Of a DNA stretch of 64,000 nucleotides, positions 18,562-28,791 are shown piece by piece. The translations under genes were made by a program, and so were the position numbers. Every line of letters starts with the position of its first letter. The first letter of the stretch is position 1. A model generated the notes under the pieces. The model was not told where the DNA came from, did no database searches, and was given only the letters and a program-made list of their open reading frames with translations. Source of the stretch: Arthrospiribacter ruber (GTDB lineage: Bacteria; Bacteroidota; Bacteroidia; Cytophagales; Cyclobacteriaceae); contig NZ_RPHB01000006.1 of assembly GCF_019343195.1 (NCBI RefSeq), positions 186,001-250,000 on the forward strand, written 5' to 3'.

Positions 18562-19670
18562 CCGATAATTCTTTCCAATGCTTCTATTATTTCCTCGGCC
18601 GCATTTTCTTTGGCCATATTTCTAATATTTTTTCCCAGTTCTTCCGCTTTTCCCTTCTTTTCAAAAAGCGCATCGACTGTTGCTTTTACCTGTCCGACAG
18701 CCTCATTGTCTCTTAATAAGATGGCTGCATTTTTCTGTACATAAGCCATGGCATTTTTGGTCTGATGGTCCTCTGCCACATTGGGCGAAGGAATAAAAAC
18801 CACGGGTTTTCCTACCAAGCTCAATTCAGATACAGAAAGCGCTCCAGCTCTGGATACAACCACATCAGCAGCTGCATAAGCCAGATCCATTTCTTTGATA
18901 AATTCTTTCACATGAATGTGCTTCAGTCCGGACCCTTGAACCTTCTGCTCCATTTCTCCGAAGTAAAACTTGCCACATTGCCAAAGTACCTGGTATCCAG
19001 AATCCTCAAAAGCTTTCATGTCATATAAGATCGCTTGGTTGATGGTCCTAGCCCCCAAACTACCTCCCAACACCAATAGAGTTGTTCTGCTGGAATCTAG
19101 TCCAAAATGGCTCAGGGCCTGTTCTCTTTTGCCTTCTAGATTCAGAATATCTTTTCTCACCGGATTGCCGGTATAATTGATTTTTGACTTTGGAAAAAAC
19201 CTATCCATCTCCGGATAAGCCACGCAAATGGCTTTAGCTTTTTTGGCCAATAGCTTGTTGGTAAGTCCAGCATAGGAGTTCTGCTCTTGGATCAAGGTGG
19301 GAATCCCCTTTCCCTGAGCCACATACAAAAGAGGGCCACTGGCATATCCTCCCACTCCTACCACCGCTTCAGGCGCAAAATCTCTAATCAATGCTTTGGA
19401 CTTATTGAGGCTTTTGAGCAGCTTAAAGGGAAAGCTGAGATTGGATAGGCTCAGACTCCTCTGAAGTCCAGCAACTGGCAAGCCTTCAATTTTATACCCT
19501 GCTTCCGGCACTTTTTGCATTTCCATTTTTCCTTCTGCCCCAACAAATAGAACCTCTGCTTCAGGATACCTTTCTTTCCAGGCATTGGCTATAGCAATAG
19601 CTGGATAGATGTGGCCTCCTGTGCCTCCTCCGCTGATCATGATTCTATATGTCTTTTCCGTTTTCTTCAC
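18558..19670 (-). CDS. murG: UDP-GlcNAc:undecaprenyl-PP-MurNAc-pentapeptide GlcNAc transferase
   Basis: GT28 glycosyltransferase that makes lipid II from lipid I at the inner face of the membrane. The 370 residues carry the N-terminal G loop SGGGTGGHIYPA (13-24), the second G loop LVLGGSLGARTIN (near 200) and the donor-binding segment VVSRAGALSVSEL (near 270). It lies between ftsW and murC with a one-base gap to ftsW. Certain. Confidence 0.98.
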   Translation of the reverse strand: MKKTEKTYRIMISGGGTGGHIYPAIAIANAWKERYPEAEVLFVGAEGKMEMQKVPEAGYKIEGLPVAGLQRSLSLSNLSFPFKLLKSLNKSKALIRDFAPEAVVGVGGYASGPLLYVAQGKGIPTLIQEQNSYAGLTNKLLAKKAKAICVAYPEMDRFFPKSKINYTGNPVRKDILNLEGKREQALSHFGLDSSRTTLLVLGGSLGARTINQAILYDMKAFEDSGYQVLWQCGKFYFGEMEQKVQGSGLKHIHVKEFIKEMDLAYAAADVVVSRAGALSVSELSLVGKPVVFIPSPNVAEDHQTKNAMAYVQKNAAILLRDNEAVGQVKATVDALFEKKGKAEELGKNIRNMAKENAAEEIIEALERIIG

Positions 19671-19671
19671 T

Positions 19672-20847
19672 TTATGCTGTTTGAAATACTTTCTTGGAGC
19701 GGTTTCCCTCTACTACTGTATCCACCGAATCTTCATGATCTCCCCTGCTTACACTTAGGATAATCCCCAAGGAAAACCCTGTAAACAACAAGGAAGTCCC
19801 TCCCATACTCAAAAGTGGCAATGGAAGTCCCGTCACCGGCCCTATCCCAACAGCCACACCCATATTTACCATGGCCTGAAGCACCAAAGCAAAGCTCAGA
19901 CCTGCAGACAACAGACCTCCAAAAGGTTTGGTCGAAGATGCTACTATTCTCATACCTCTGTAAAGCAAGGCCAGATAAAGAAAGAGCACCGTTCCTCCAC
20001 CAATGAGCCCATATTCTTCGATGATGATGGCATAGATAAAATCAGAATAAGGGTGAGGAAGTGAATTTCTTTGTTCTGATTTTCCCGGCCCCTTTCCGGT
20101 AATTCCTCCTGTACTGATGGCTATATAAGATTGCTCTACCTGATACTGCAAAGTGTCATCTTTGGACATGTAGTTTTCTATCCTCGAAAAGAAAGTAGCC
20201 CCTCTTTGACCAACCATAGCGGAGACAGATATAAACAAGGCACCGAATAGGACGCACATGATCAAGTACTTACCGGGAACCCTGCCGATAAACATCAATA
20301 AGAAGCAAGTGAAAAAGAGCAACAGGGCCGTGGACATATTGGCAAGTCCGATCAACATGCAGATCAAACCTATTACCAAAATGATCGTGAGAAAGGACTT
20401 TTTCAATTCTTCCAAGCTCTTTTGCCTCTTGGCAAGGATACTGGCCAAAGTGGCTATCAGACCAAGTTTAGCAATATCTGATGGCTGAAAAGCCTTGTTG
20501 ATGATCGGGATATTGATCCACCTGCTGGCTTCATTCAGATTGGTACCAAAGAAGTAAGTGAAAATCAACAATGGAATAGAAATAACCAGCAAAAGCCTGC
20601 CCACCAAACCGTACCATTTGTAAGGCACCTTATGGGCAACCCACATCACCAAAAGCCCTCCAAAAACCATCATAGAATGGTCAAAAAGGTACTTTTCGGT
20701 ATTTCCTCCCTTGAACTTATAAGCCAAAGAACCAGTAGCCGAGTAAACCACCAGAATACTGATGATGGACAGCAGTATCACGATACCCCAAATGATGGGA
20801 TCCCCTTTGAGGTTTCTATCGATCCATGATTTAAGTGCTACTATCAT
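19672..20847 (-). CDS. ftsW: Peptidoglycan glycosyltransferase FtsW
   Basis: SEDS-family polymerase that makes septal glycan strands together with FtsI. The 391-residue protein is almost entirely membrane segments, about ten, with SEDS landmarks including the QPSDIAKLGLI motif (near 123), GKGPGKSEQRNSLPHPYSDFI (near 217) and the C-terminal GGTSLLFTGFSLGIILS. Overlaps murD by four bases. RodA would be a possible alternative name, but its place in the dcw cluster supports FtsW. Confidence 0.96.
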   Translation of the reverse strand: MIVALKSWIDRNLKGDPIIWGIVILLSIISILVVYSATGSLAYKFKGGNTEKYLFDHSMMVFGGLLVMWVAHKVPYKWYGLVGRLLLVISIPLLIFTYFFGTNLNEASRWINIPIINKAFQPSDIAKLGLIATLASILAKRQKSLEELKKSFLTIILVIGLICMLIGLANMSTALLLFFTCFLLMFIGRVPGKYLIMCVLFGALFISVSAMVGQRGATFFSRIENYMSKDDTLQYQVEQSYIAISTGGITGKGPGKSEQRNSLPHPYSDFIYAIIIEEYGLIGGGTVLFLYLALLYRGMRIVASSTKPFGGLLSAGLSFALVLQAMVNMGVAVGIGPVTGLPLPLLSMGGTSLLFTGFSLGIILSVSRGDHEDSVDTVVEGNRSKKVFQTA

Positions 20848-22196
20848 TTTCTTTCTGATTTTAATTCACCCACAGCCGCCGAAAATTGCTGCCCCCTATC
20901 TTCATAATTTTTGAACAAATCAAAGCTGGCACAGGCAGGAGACAAAAGGACTACTTCCCCTTTGCTTCCCAATTCCAATCCCCACTTTACTGCTTCTTCA
21001 ATTTTTGTGGTTTCCCTGATTTCATTGATCCTGCCATCAAAGGCTTCCTTCAATTTTTTATTATCCTTTCCAAGACAAATCAGTGCTTTGATCCTGTTGT
21101 CTATCAATGGTAAAATCTCAGTGTAATCGTTGCCTTTATCGACTCCACCTGCAATCCAAATCACAGGCTGTTCAAAACTCTCCAGGGCATATTTGGTCGC
21201 ATCTACATTGGTCCCCTTACTGTCATTGACAAAGCTTATCCCGTCAATAATACCTACAGGCTCCATTCTGTGGGCAGCATTTTTGAAATCCATCAAGCCT
21301 TCCTTAATACTGCTTTCTTTCACTCCGGCCAACGTCGCAGCCAAAGAAGACATCATAGCATTCAGCATGTTGTGCTTGCCTTTTAGCACTATTTCTTTTG
21401 GATTGATTTCGATGGTTTTTCCCGGGGTGGCAATCTTGATGTTCAGACCATCAAAATATCCCCCTTTTGGCCCTTCCGACACTGTTGAAACCGGATAAGG
21501 GTCAGCAAAAAGCCCCCTTGCCTCTAAGGCTTCCCGGATCAATGTGCTGTCTTGAAGGAATATTGCGGCGTCATCATTTCCCATTCTCTTGAAAAGAGAA
21601 AGTTTGGAAGCTACATATTTTGAAAGGTCATAATCATACCTGTCCAAATGGTCAGGGGTGATATTGGTAAGGATGCCGATTTTCGGTTTCAAGGTCTGCA
21701 GGCCATCCAACTGAAAGCTACTCATTTCCAGTACCCACCAAGCATGATCTCTATCAACCAACTGTCCTGCCCAACTTTGACCAACGTTGCCGGCCAAACC
21801 CACATCAAGACCTCCTTTTTGAAGCAAATGATAAGTCAATAGGCTAGTCGTTGTCTTTCCATTGGTACCGGTGATTCCGATTATCTGTCCTTTCGAATGC
21901 CTGCCGGCAAACTCAAGCTCATCAATGATATTGATTCCTTTGGCGATGGCTTTTTGGACTATGGGAGCTGTAAGTGGTATTCCCGGACTTTTGATAATCT
22001 CATTGGTACTCAAGACTTCAGCCTCTGAGTGAGCTCCTTCTTCAAATGCGATTCCCTTTTGAATCAACTGTTCTTTTCTGGACATGGAAATCTGACCCAT
22101 ATCGGAAACCCATACGGTATAGCCAAGTTTATGCGCAAGCATTGCTGCTCCAACACCGCTTTCTCCTGCTCCCAATATGACGATCCTCTTCTCCAT
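20844..22196 (-). CDS. murD: UDP-N-acetylmuramoylalanine--D-glutamate ligase
   Basis: Adds D-glutamate to UDP-MurNAc-L-Ala. The 450 residues have an N-terminal Rossmann-type domain starting VILGAGESGVGAA (5-17), the ATP loop GITGTNGKTTTS (near 110) and the C-terminal domain with FVNDSKGTNVDATKYAL (near 315). Directly follows mraY with no gap. Certain. Confidence 0.98.
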   Translation of the reverse strand: MEKRIVILGAGESGVGAAMLAHKLGYTVWVSDMGQISMSRKEQLIQKGIAFEEGAHSEAEVLSTNEIIKSPGIPLTAPIVQKAIAKGINIIDELEFAGRHSKGQIIGITGTNGKTTTSLLTYHLLQKGGLDVGLAGNVGQSWAGQLVDRDHAWWVLEMSSFQLDGLQTLKPKIGILTNITPDHLDRYDYDLSKYVASKLSLFKRMGNDDAAIFLQDSTLIREALEARGLFADPYPVSTVSEGPKGGYFDGLNIKIATPGKTIEINPKEIVLKGKHNMLNAMMSSLAATLAGVKESSIKEGLMDFKNAAHRMEPVGIIDGISFVNDSKGTNVDATKYALESFEQPVIWIAGGVDKGNDYTEILPLIDNRIKALICLGKDNKKLKEAFDGRINEIRETTKIEEAVKWGLELGSKGEVVLLSPACASFDLFKNYEDRGQQFSAAVGELKSERK

Positions 22197-23408
22197 TTAT
22201 CTCAATTTCAATGTTGCCAAAGTGATGATTGCCAATAGAATCCCTATAATCCAAAACCTCACGACGATTTTGGATTCATGAATATTTTTCTTCTGATAAT
22301 GATGATGCAAAGGTGACATGAGGAATATCCTCCTGCCCTCTCCATATTTCTTCTTGGTGTATTTGAAATATCCTACCTGAAGGATCACTGAAACATTCTC
22401 GATAACAAAAACCCCACAGAGCACAGGAATCAACAGCTCTTTTCTCAATGTCAGAGAAAGTACTGCGATCACTCCGCCAAGCATCAGACTGCCTGTATCT
22501 CCCATAAAAACCTGAGCCGGATAGGCATTGTACCATAAAAACCCAACACATGCGCCTACAAATGCAGCACAGAAAATCACCAACTCTCCTGAGTTAGGGA
22601 TGAAAAACACATTGAGGTATTGGGAGAAAATGGCATTACCTGAAATGTAGGCAAAGATAGCAATGGCCAGACCTATAATGGCCGAGGTCCCAGCTGCAAG
22701 CCCATCTATTCCATCTGTAATATTGGCCCCATTTGAAACAGCTGTGATGATGAAAATTACCAAAATTATATAGAGAAAAGGGGTAACCTTTTCTCCAAAG
22801 AAACCCAAAAATGTCTCATAATTGAGCTCATTGTTTTTCATGAAAGGGATGGTGGTCTTTGCAATTTTCACATCCCTGTAAGCGGGAGTTTCAACCACTC
22901 CTTCTTCTATAGAAACTGGGTTGGTAAACTGCCTCACCACTACACCCTCATGGAAATACAGGGTAGCCCCTACAATGATACCAATAGTAATCTGACCTAC
23001 TATTTTGAATCGGCCAGCCAGGCCTTCTTTATTTTTCCTGAATACTTTAATGTAATCATCCAAGAACCCTATCGCTCCAAGCCACACGGTAGTGATGAGC
23101 AACAAAATAATATAGATGTTGTAGACATTGGCAAAAAGAAGGGTAGGAATAATGATACCTGCAATGATCATAAGGCCTCCCATGGTTGGGGTTCCCTTCT
23201 TCTCCTGCTGTCCGGCAAGGCCAAGGTCTCTTACCGTCTCTCCTATCTGCTTGGCACGGATCCAGTCGATGATGTTTTTCCCAAAAGTCACCGTAATGAT
23301 CAAGGACAAAAGCGCTGCCATACCTGCCCTGAAGGAGATATAGCGGAACACCCCTGTCCCAGGGATATCCAACACGCCGTCCAAATAATCAAAAATCGGA
23401 TATAACAT
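22197..23408 (-). CDS. mraY: Phospho-N-acetylmuramoyl-pentapeptide transferase
   Basis: Membrane enzyme that transfers phospho-MurNAc-pentapeptide to undecaprenyl phosphate, giving lipid I. The 403 residues have about ten membrane segments and the family motifs [10 protein letters not shown] (near 73), [13 protein letters not shown] (near 110), [14 protein letters not shown] (near 227) and SPLHHHYQ (near 362). It is longer than E. coli MraY (360) because of an insert between about 160 and 205, a feature often seen in this phylum. Certain. Confidence 0.98.
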   Translation of the reverse strand: MLYPIFDYLDGVLDIPGTGVFRYISFRAGMAALLSLIITVTFGKNIIDWIRAKQIGETVRDLGLAGQQEKKGTPTMGGLMIIAGIIIPTLLFANVYNIYIILLLITTVWLGAIGFLDDYIKVFRKNKEGLAGRFKIVGQITIGIIVGATLYFHEGVVVRQFTNPVSIEEGVVETPAYRDVKIAKTTIPFMKNNELNYETFLGFFGEKVTPFLYIILVIFIITAVSNGANITDGIDGLAAGTSAIIGLAIAIFAYISGNAIFSQYLNVFFIPNSGELVIFCAAFVGACVGFLWYNAYPAQVFMGDTGSLMLGGVIAVLSLTLRKELLIPVLCGVFVIENVSVILQVGYFKYTKKKYGEGRRIFLMSPLHHHYQKKNIHESKIVVRFWIIGILLAIITLATLKLR

Positions 23409-23409
23409 A

Positions 23410-24873
23410 TTATTCTTTATTCAAAAGTTGAAGCATTTCATTTACTACTTTTCTATCATCAAAAGGGTATTTTACACCTTTGATTTCCTGATAAGTTTCA
23501 TGGCCCTTTCCTGCCACTAGGATGATATCCCCTTTTTTTGCCATCACCACAGCGGTCTTGATCGCCTCTCTTCTATCTGAGATGGTAAGGGTCTTTTTGA
23601 AATCCACAGGATTGATTCCTGCTTCCATTTCTTTAAGAATTTCATCTGGGTTCTCGTCTCTGGGATTATCAGAAGTAAGGATCACTTTTTCACTAAATTG
23701 GGCAGCAATTTTGGCCATGATAGGCCTTTTGGTTTTGTCCCTGTTTCCGCCGCAACCCACTACCGTAATCACCTGCTCACCACCGGTCCTGACACCGGAA
23801 ATGGTTTTCAGCACATTCTCCAAGGCGTCAGGAGTATGTGCATAATCCACAATGGCAGTAATACCGGATACAGTCACTTTGTCAAATCTTCCCTGAGCTC
23901 CTGGTACTTTTGACAGCTGCATGAGAACTTCCTCCTCTTCTTCTCCAAGAAGGACCGCTGTACCAAACACCGCCAAGAGGTTGTATGCATTGAATTCGCC
24001 AATCATTCTGAACCATACCTGCTTGTTGTTGATATCCAATTCCAAGCCTTCTATGGTATTGGAAAGTACTTTTCCTTTGAAATCAGCAGGATACTTCAGA
24101 CCAAAAGTCTGGTGGGTGGCTTTGCAATTTTGAAGCATGACCATGCCTCTTTTATCATCTGCATTTACCAGAGCAAAAGCAGATTTGGGCAAATCGTCGA
24201 ACAGCTTCTTCTTGGCTTTGATGTACTCATCAAAAGTCCCATGGTAATCCAGATGGTCATGGGAAATGTTAGTGAAAATTGCCCCATCAATACTCAGTCC
24301 CGCAGTTCTTCCCTGCACAATGGCATGGGAAGAAGCTTCCATAAAACAATGAGTGCAGCCTTTATCCACCATGTTCCTAAGTAAAGACTGTATAGAAACT
24401 GCATCAGGAGTGGTATGCGTGGAAGGGATTACTTCTTCATTGATTTTGTTTTCTACGGTAGAAAGCAAACCAACTTGATAGCCCATTTCCACAAACAACT
24501 GAAACAGAAGCGTGGCGGTACTGGTCTTTCCATTTGTACCGGTAACCGCCACAAGCTTCAGCTTTTCAGATGGATTTTCGAAATAATTAGCAGCCATAAT
24601 GCCCAAAGCCACATTGGACTGTGAAACTTGCACATATGTGACATGGTCATGCAGTTTTTCGGGTAGCGTCTCACACACGATGCTGGTAGCACCATTGCCG
24701 ATCGCTATCTCAATAAAACTGTGTCCATCCACTAGTGTGCCCTTGACTGCTACAAAAACAGATTGAGGTATTACTTTTCGGCTGTCAAAGGAAAGCCCAC
24801 TCACCTCCCTGTCCATGTCACCCACGGTAGAGGTAAGAGAAACTTTGTACAATATGTCCTTCAACACCTTCAT
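23410..24873 (-). CDS. murE: UDP-MurNAc-L-Ala-D-Glu--2,6-diaminopimelate ligase
   Basis: Adds the third residue of the stem peptide. The 487-residue protein has the ATP loop [15 protein letters not shown] (near 110) and, near residue 400, the motif [13 protein letters not shown] at this place is known to mark meso-diaminopimelate specificity, so the wall is predicted to be of the mDAP type. It follows ftsI with no gap. Certain as MurE; the substrate call is from the motif. Confidence 0.97.
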   Translation of the reverse strand: MKVLKDILYKVSLTSTVGDMDREVSGLSFDSRKVIPQSVFVAVKGTLVDGHSFIEIAIGNGATSIVCETLPEKLHDHVTYVQVSQSNVALGIMAANYFENPSEKLKLVAVTGTNGKTSTATLLFQLFVEMGYQVGLLSTVENKINEEVIPSTHTTPDAVSIQSLLRNMVDKGCTHCFMEASSHAIVQGRTAGLSIDGAIFTNISHDHLDYHGTFDEYIKAKKKLFDDLPKSAFALVNADDKRGMVMLQNCKATHQTFGLKYPADFKGKVLSNTIEGLELDINNKQVWFRMIGEFNAYNLLAVFGTAVLLGEEEEEVLMQLSKVPGAQGRFDKVTVSGITAIVDYAHTPDALENVLKTISGVRTGGEQVITVVGCGGNRDKTKRPIMAKIAAQFSEKVILTSDNPRDENPDEILKEMEAGINPVDFKKTLTISDRREAIKTAVVMAKKGDIILVAGKGHETYQEIKGVKYPFDDRKVVNEMLQLLNKE

Positions 24874-26982
24874 TTATCCTAATATCAAATTGATCACATG
24901 ATTTTGCTGTACAGGAGATCCCGGGGAAATGGATTGGTTTTTCACCCTTCCTTTTCCTTGGTAAATCACCCTCAGCCCTTTGTTTTCCAGCACATAAAGA
25001 GCATCCCTCAAAGGCAAGCCACTTACATCCGGCACCACTGGGGATTCTGTCTGATTGGCCTGCCACTGTATGGACCTATCCATTGACTTGGACCTGACGT
25101 ATCCCTCATTCACTCCATTGGCATGATTGGAAATTCCAAACTTGTTGCAGATCAACTGCAATTCATCTACTTTACCAGCTTGGATATATGGGAAATCTGA
25201 TGTTTGCTGGGCCAGGTAAACATCTGCCGGAGTTTTTTTATTGAGCCTCAAGTCCTGCGCATGGATTTTGTCTGCGATTTCTTTGAAAACAGGAGCAGAA
25301 ATATCTCCTCCGTAGGCATTGAAACCTTTTGGACTATCTATCACTACAATGGCGGAATACTTTGGATTGTCTGCCGGAAAATATCCCACGAAAGAAGTAT
25401 AATACCTTCTGGTATACCTTCCTTCTTCAAGTTTTTGGGCAGTACCTGTTTTTCCGGCAATTTTATACTGATCATTATGAACATTTTTGGCAGTTCCATT
25501 TTTCACCACGCCCTCTAACAGTTCCTGCAGTTGTTTGATCGTCTTTTCAGATGCGATGCTCTTTCTCAGCACTTCAGTCTGAAAGCTCTTCTGAACATAA
25601 TTCCCTTTAGCAATAGATTCGACAATCATTGGCTTTACCATCTTACCATTATTGGCCACTGCATTATAAAGTGTCAATGTATGCAATGGCGTCAGCTTGG
25701 TCTCATAACCTATAGACATCCAAGGCAAAGTGGTGCCATACCAGTTCTTTTCTCCAGGTTTTTTAAAATAGGGAACACCTTCACCTTTCAGCTGGAAGTC
25801 CAAAGGCTTGTCCAAACCGGCCTTTTCAATATAGGACATGAATTTTTTCGGATTGTGCCCAAAGCTCTGATCCACAAGCTTGGAAATGCCTATATTTGAA
25901 GATTTTTCAAAGATTTCCCTGACGGAGATTCTGCCATAGCCACCTGTTTTGGCATCTGTCATTTTCCTGTCATAAAACTGGAAAACTCCGTCTCCGGTAT
26001 CTACTGCATCATTGAGATTGACCTTTCCTTCTTCGAGAAGTGCCAACATGGACATCAACTTAAAAGTAGAGCCTGGCTCAGTCAAGCCTTGGTCTCCTAT
26101 CGCATAATTGTAACTTTCACTGTAGCCCCTGCCATTCTTGTTTTTTTGAAGATTGGCCAGCGCTTTGATTTTTCCAGTGGCTACTTCCATGACGATGACC
26201 GTACCAAATGCAGCGTCCTTTTCCATAAGCTGCCTGTACAAGGCAGACTCTGCGACATCCTGAATGTTAACATCCAAAGTGGTGTGTACATCATATCCAT
26301 CTTCCGGTTTGATATCTTCCGCATTGAAAACCGGCTTCCAATAGCCACCGGCAATTTTTTGGAACATTGCCTGCCCATTTTTTCCTTCTAGGTAATCATT
26401 AAAGCTGTATTCTATCCCTGCACCATATCGGTCTTCATTCAGAAATCCGACTGTTCTGCTTGCCAATGAATTGAAGGGCCTGTACCTTTTTTCCACTTTT
26501 TCGAAGATGACTCCTCCACCCATTCTCCCTTTGTTGAAGATAGGCCAGGTGCTCATCATCTGCATGTCCTGATATCCAATCTGCTTTCTATTGAGAATAA
26601 GGTATCTTTTACCATTGCTTTTGGCATCGGTGATCATTTTCTTGTAGGAAGCTTTAGACCGGTCTTTGTAGAAATCTGCCAATAATCCTGACAATTGATC
26701 AATACCTTCATTGAACACGTTGGTCTTGGCAACAGTAGGATCCAACACTACCCTGTAAAATGGTAAAGAGGTTGCCAGTAGACTTCCATCTGCCGCATAA
26801 ATATTTCCGCGGGTAGCACTAACTTGTCTGTATTTAAAATTAGCAGATTCTGCCTTTGCTGTCCATTTCTCACCTTCCACAAACTGTAAGCGCACAATCT
26901 TAAACAAGATCGCACCGGCTATCAGGGCCACTATCAAAAAAGCAAGCCTTACCCTTAGCACTATGGAACGTTTGATATTCAC
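24874..26982 (-). CDS. ftsI: Penicillin-binding protein FtsI (PBP3-type transpeptidase)
   Basis: Septal class B PBP that crosslinks new peptidoglycan. The 702 residues comprise a membrane anchor (about 10-30), a non-catalytic dimerisation domain (50-210) and a transpeptidase domain with active-site STFK (305-308), SSN (361-363) and KTGT (511-514), all intact. A single PASTA domain follows (about 645-702), a trait of Bacteroidota and Gram-positive division PBPs rather than E. coli FtsI. Overlaps the ftsL-like gene by four bases. Certain. Confidence 0.97.
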   Translation of the reverse strand: MNIKRSIVLRVRLAFLIVALIAGAILFKIVRLQFVEGEKWTAKAESANFKYRQVSATRGNIYAADGSLLATSLPFYRVVLDPTVAKTNVFNEGIDQLSGLLADFYKDRSKASYKKMITDAKSNGKRYLILNRKQIGYQDMQMMSTWPIFNKGRMGGGVIFEKVEKRYRPFNSLASRTVGFLNEDRYGAGIEYSFNDYLEGKNGQAMFQKIAGGYWKPVFNAEDIKPEDGYDVHTTLDVNIQDVAESALYRQLMEKDAAFGTVIVMEVATGKIKALANLQKNKNGRGYSESYNYAIGDQGLTEPGSTFKLMSMLALLEEGKVNLNDAVDTGDGVFQFYDRKMTDAKTGGYGRISVREIFEKSSNIGISKLVDQSFGHNPKKFMSYIEKAGLDKPLDFQLKGEGVPYFKKPGEKNWYGTTLPWMSIGYETKLTPLHTLTLYNAVANNGKMVKPMIVESIAKGNYVQKSFQTEVLRKSIASEKTIKQLQELLEGVVKNGTAKNVHNDQYKIAGKTGTAQKLEEGRYTRRYYTSFVGYFPADNPKYSAIVVIDSPKGFNAYGGDISAPVFKEIADKIHAQDLRLNKKTPADVYLAQQTSDFPYIQAGKVDELQLICNKFGISNHANGVNEGYVRSKSMDRSIQWQANQTESPVVPDVSGLPLRDALYVLENKGLRVIYQGKGRVKNQSISPGSPVQQNHVINLILG

Positions 26983-27359
26983 TTCTTCAATTTGATTTTT
27001 ACCGGTGGTTCATTGATTTCTTCTATCCCAAGAGGCGCTATTTTTTTAACCACTTCTGACTGCTTGCTACTGAGCATGTACTCAGCTTCCAGAGTAGTCA
27101 CATCTGCACGGATGTCCTCCACTTCCTTTTGCATGATCTCAATTTTGCGGACCATGTTTTCGGCGCTGTGGTTACTCCATATATATATGAGTGCCAAAAG
27201 AGCTACATATAAGAATGGCGGAACAAACTGAACAGGAACACCATCACCCAAAACCCCTGACATATTGAGCTTCTCTTCAATCAGGGTAAAAAGGTTCTTG
27301 CCACCTCTATTGGAGGAATTTCCCTTCTTAAGCTTCTTTTTGAAAGTGTTCTGGCGCAT
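26979..27359 (-). CDS. ftsL: FtsL-like division protein
   Basis: A 126-residue bitopic protein: a basic cytoplasmic N-terminus (KKKLKKGNSSNRGGKNLF), one membrane segment (about 46-61, PPFLYVALLALIYIW) and a periplasmic coiled coil (about 65-105). That architecture and its place between rsmH and ftsI are what FtsL is recognised by; sequence identity in this family is too low to rely on. Probable partner of FtsQ and FtsI. Confidence 0.82.
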   Translation of the reverse strand: MRQNTFKKKLKKGNSSNRGGKNLFTLIEEKLNMSGVLGDGVPVQFVPPFLYVALLALIYIWSNHSAENMVRKIEIMQKEVEDIRADVTTLEAEYMLSSKQSEVVKKIAPLGIEEINEPPVKIKLKK

Positions 27360-27360
27360 T

Positions 27361-28266
27361 TTATAGTTTTTTTGCTATCCTCAGTTTAGCACTACGTGCT
27401 CTGTTGTTCAATTCAATTTCCTCTTTGGAGGCTATCACTGCCTTTCTTGTGATCGGCTCTAGTGGTCTTAGAAGGTTTCCAAAGAAGTCCTTCTCTACTT
27501 CTCCCTGAAATTTGCCCTTGTTGATGAAGTTTTTCACCAACCTATCTTCCAAAGAGTGATAACTCATGATCACCAATCTGCCTCCGGGCTTTAGGACTTC
27601 TACCGTCTGTAGCAGCATGTCTTCCAAGGCTTTCATTTCATCATTTACTTCAATCCGAAGTGCCTGAAATACCTGAGCGTAATATTTGAAGTCCTTTCCT
27701 CTGGGCGCATAGCCCTTCAAAAAAGACTTGAATTCCCCGGTAGTACCAAAAGGCCTGGAAGCCCTTTCAGCGACCACAGCCTGTGCAAGTGTTTTGGCAT
27801 TTTTGATTTCGCCGTAAATGCCGAATATCTTGTGCAGCTGCGCTTCTTCGTAAGTATTGAGCACCTGCTGCGCAGTAAGCTCAATGTCGCTGCTCATTCT
27901 CATATCCAAGTTGCCGTCAAATCTGGTAGAGAACCCTCTTGTTGGTTCGTCGATCTGATGGGAAGAAATCCCCAGATCAGCCAGAATACCGTCGACTTTT
28001 GTAACCCCGTATAGTCTGAGGTATTTTTTAAAATCCCTGAAATTGGCAGCCACAAAGGTGAACCTGTCATCTTCCGGTACATTGGCCTCTGCATCAGCAT
28101 CCTGATCAAAGCCATACAAATGCCCTTTGTCCAAATGCCGGAGAATTTCTTTGGAATGACCACCCCCACCAAATGTCAGATCCACATAGGTACCGTTGGG
28201 GTCAATAGCCAAGCCTTCAATGCAGGGGGCTAGCATTACTGGGATATGGTAGGGAGAAGCTGTCAT
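27361..28266 (-). CDS. rsmH: 16S rRNA (cytosine(1402)-N4)-methyltransferase
   Basis: Methylates N4 of C1402 in the ribosomal decoding centre. The 301 residues begin with YHIPVMLAPCIEGL and contain the SAM-binding loop DLTFGGGGHSKEIL (near 28-41), LADLGISSHQID (near 95) and the C-terminal RLVIMSYHSLEDRLVKNF (near 230-247). Typical second gene of the dcw cluster. Certain. Confidence 0.98.
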   Translation of the reverse strand: MTASPYHIPVMLAPCIEGLAIDPNGTYVDLTFGGGGHSKEILRHLDKGHLYGFDQDADAEANVPEDDRFTFVAANFRDFKKYLRLYGVTKVDGILADLGISSHQIDEPTRGFSTRFDGNLDMRMSSDIELTAQQVLNTYEEAQLHKIFGIYGEIKNAKTLAQAVVAERASRPFGTTGEFKSFLKGYAPRGKDFKYYAQVFQALRIEVNDEMKALEDMLLQTVEVLKPGGRLVIMSYHSLEDRLVKNFINKGKFQGEVEKDFFGNLLRPLEPITRKAVIASKEEIELNNRARSAKLRIAKKL

Positions 28267-28269
28267 GAC

Positions 28270-28710
28270 TTACGAGAGATATTGATCCATCAATTTTGAC
28301 AACTCCGCCTGATCGACGACAACATTCTGACGGTATTTCTCCGGACTCCAAATCTCCACAAATCCACCTAACCCTATCAGGATGGCATCCTTTTCTATAC
28401 CTGACCAGCTAAGAAAAGTCTTGGGAATCAAAAATCTCCCGGCATTGTCCAACTCCACTTCAGTCATACTTTCAAAAAAACTCCTTTTGATAAGCCTTTG
28501 CACAGGATCTCTGTCCGATAAAGCAGAAACCTTGTGCAACAATTTTTTAAACTCAATCTGGGTATATAGCGCAAGACAGCCGTCGTCACCTTGACGCAGA
28601 ATCAGCTCGCCACCATTCGACTCTGGAATTGCCGCCTTCATCTTGGCAGGCAAAGCCAGACGTCCTTTGGCGTCGACCTTACATTCAAACCGACTTTTGA
28701 ACATTCCCAT
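28270..28710 (-). CDS. mraZ: Transcriptional regulator MraZ
   Basis: DNA-binding protein of the SpoVT/AbrB fold that controls the dcw cluster in several bacteria. The 146 residues contain two copies of the half-domain, each with the signature D(A)KGRL.LP (residues 13-21, VDAKGRLALP, and near 85-95, LDNAGRFLIP). The start is set at 28710, but the Met two codons later (28704) is equally possible. Repeats fitting its known binding sites lie about 50-80 bases upstream, which points to autoregulation (inference). Confidence 0.96.
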   Translation of the reverse strand: MGMFKSRFECKVDAKGRLALPAKMKAAIPESNGGELILRQGDDGCLALYTQIEFKKLLHKVSALSDRDPVQRLIKRSFFESMTEVELDNAGRFLIPKTFLSWSGIEKDAILIGLGGFVEIWSPEKYRQNVVVDQAELSKLMDQYLS

Positions 28711-28737
28711 GGGCTTATCTTGAGTTTGCTATAAATA

Positions 28738-28791
28738 CAAAAGTAAGAAAAGCATCCACACATTCCACCACTTCTTCCCACATTTCTCCAC
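28738..28791 (-). promoter_or_regulatory. Candidate mraZ promoter with MraZ-box-like 10-bp repeats
   Basis: On the minus strand GTGG occurs at 28791-28788, 28781-28778 and 28771-28768, exactly 10 bp apart, with further copies at 28768-28765 and 28759-28756. MraZ is known to bind short G-rich repeats at 10-bp spacing before its own gene. A -7-like TACTTTTG lies at 28745-28738, and the repeats occupy the place where its -33 element would be, so binding should block or replace polymerase contact. The repeats are seen; the function is inferred. Confidence 0.6.
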
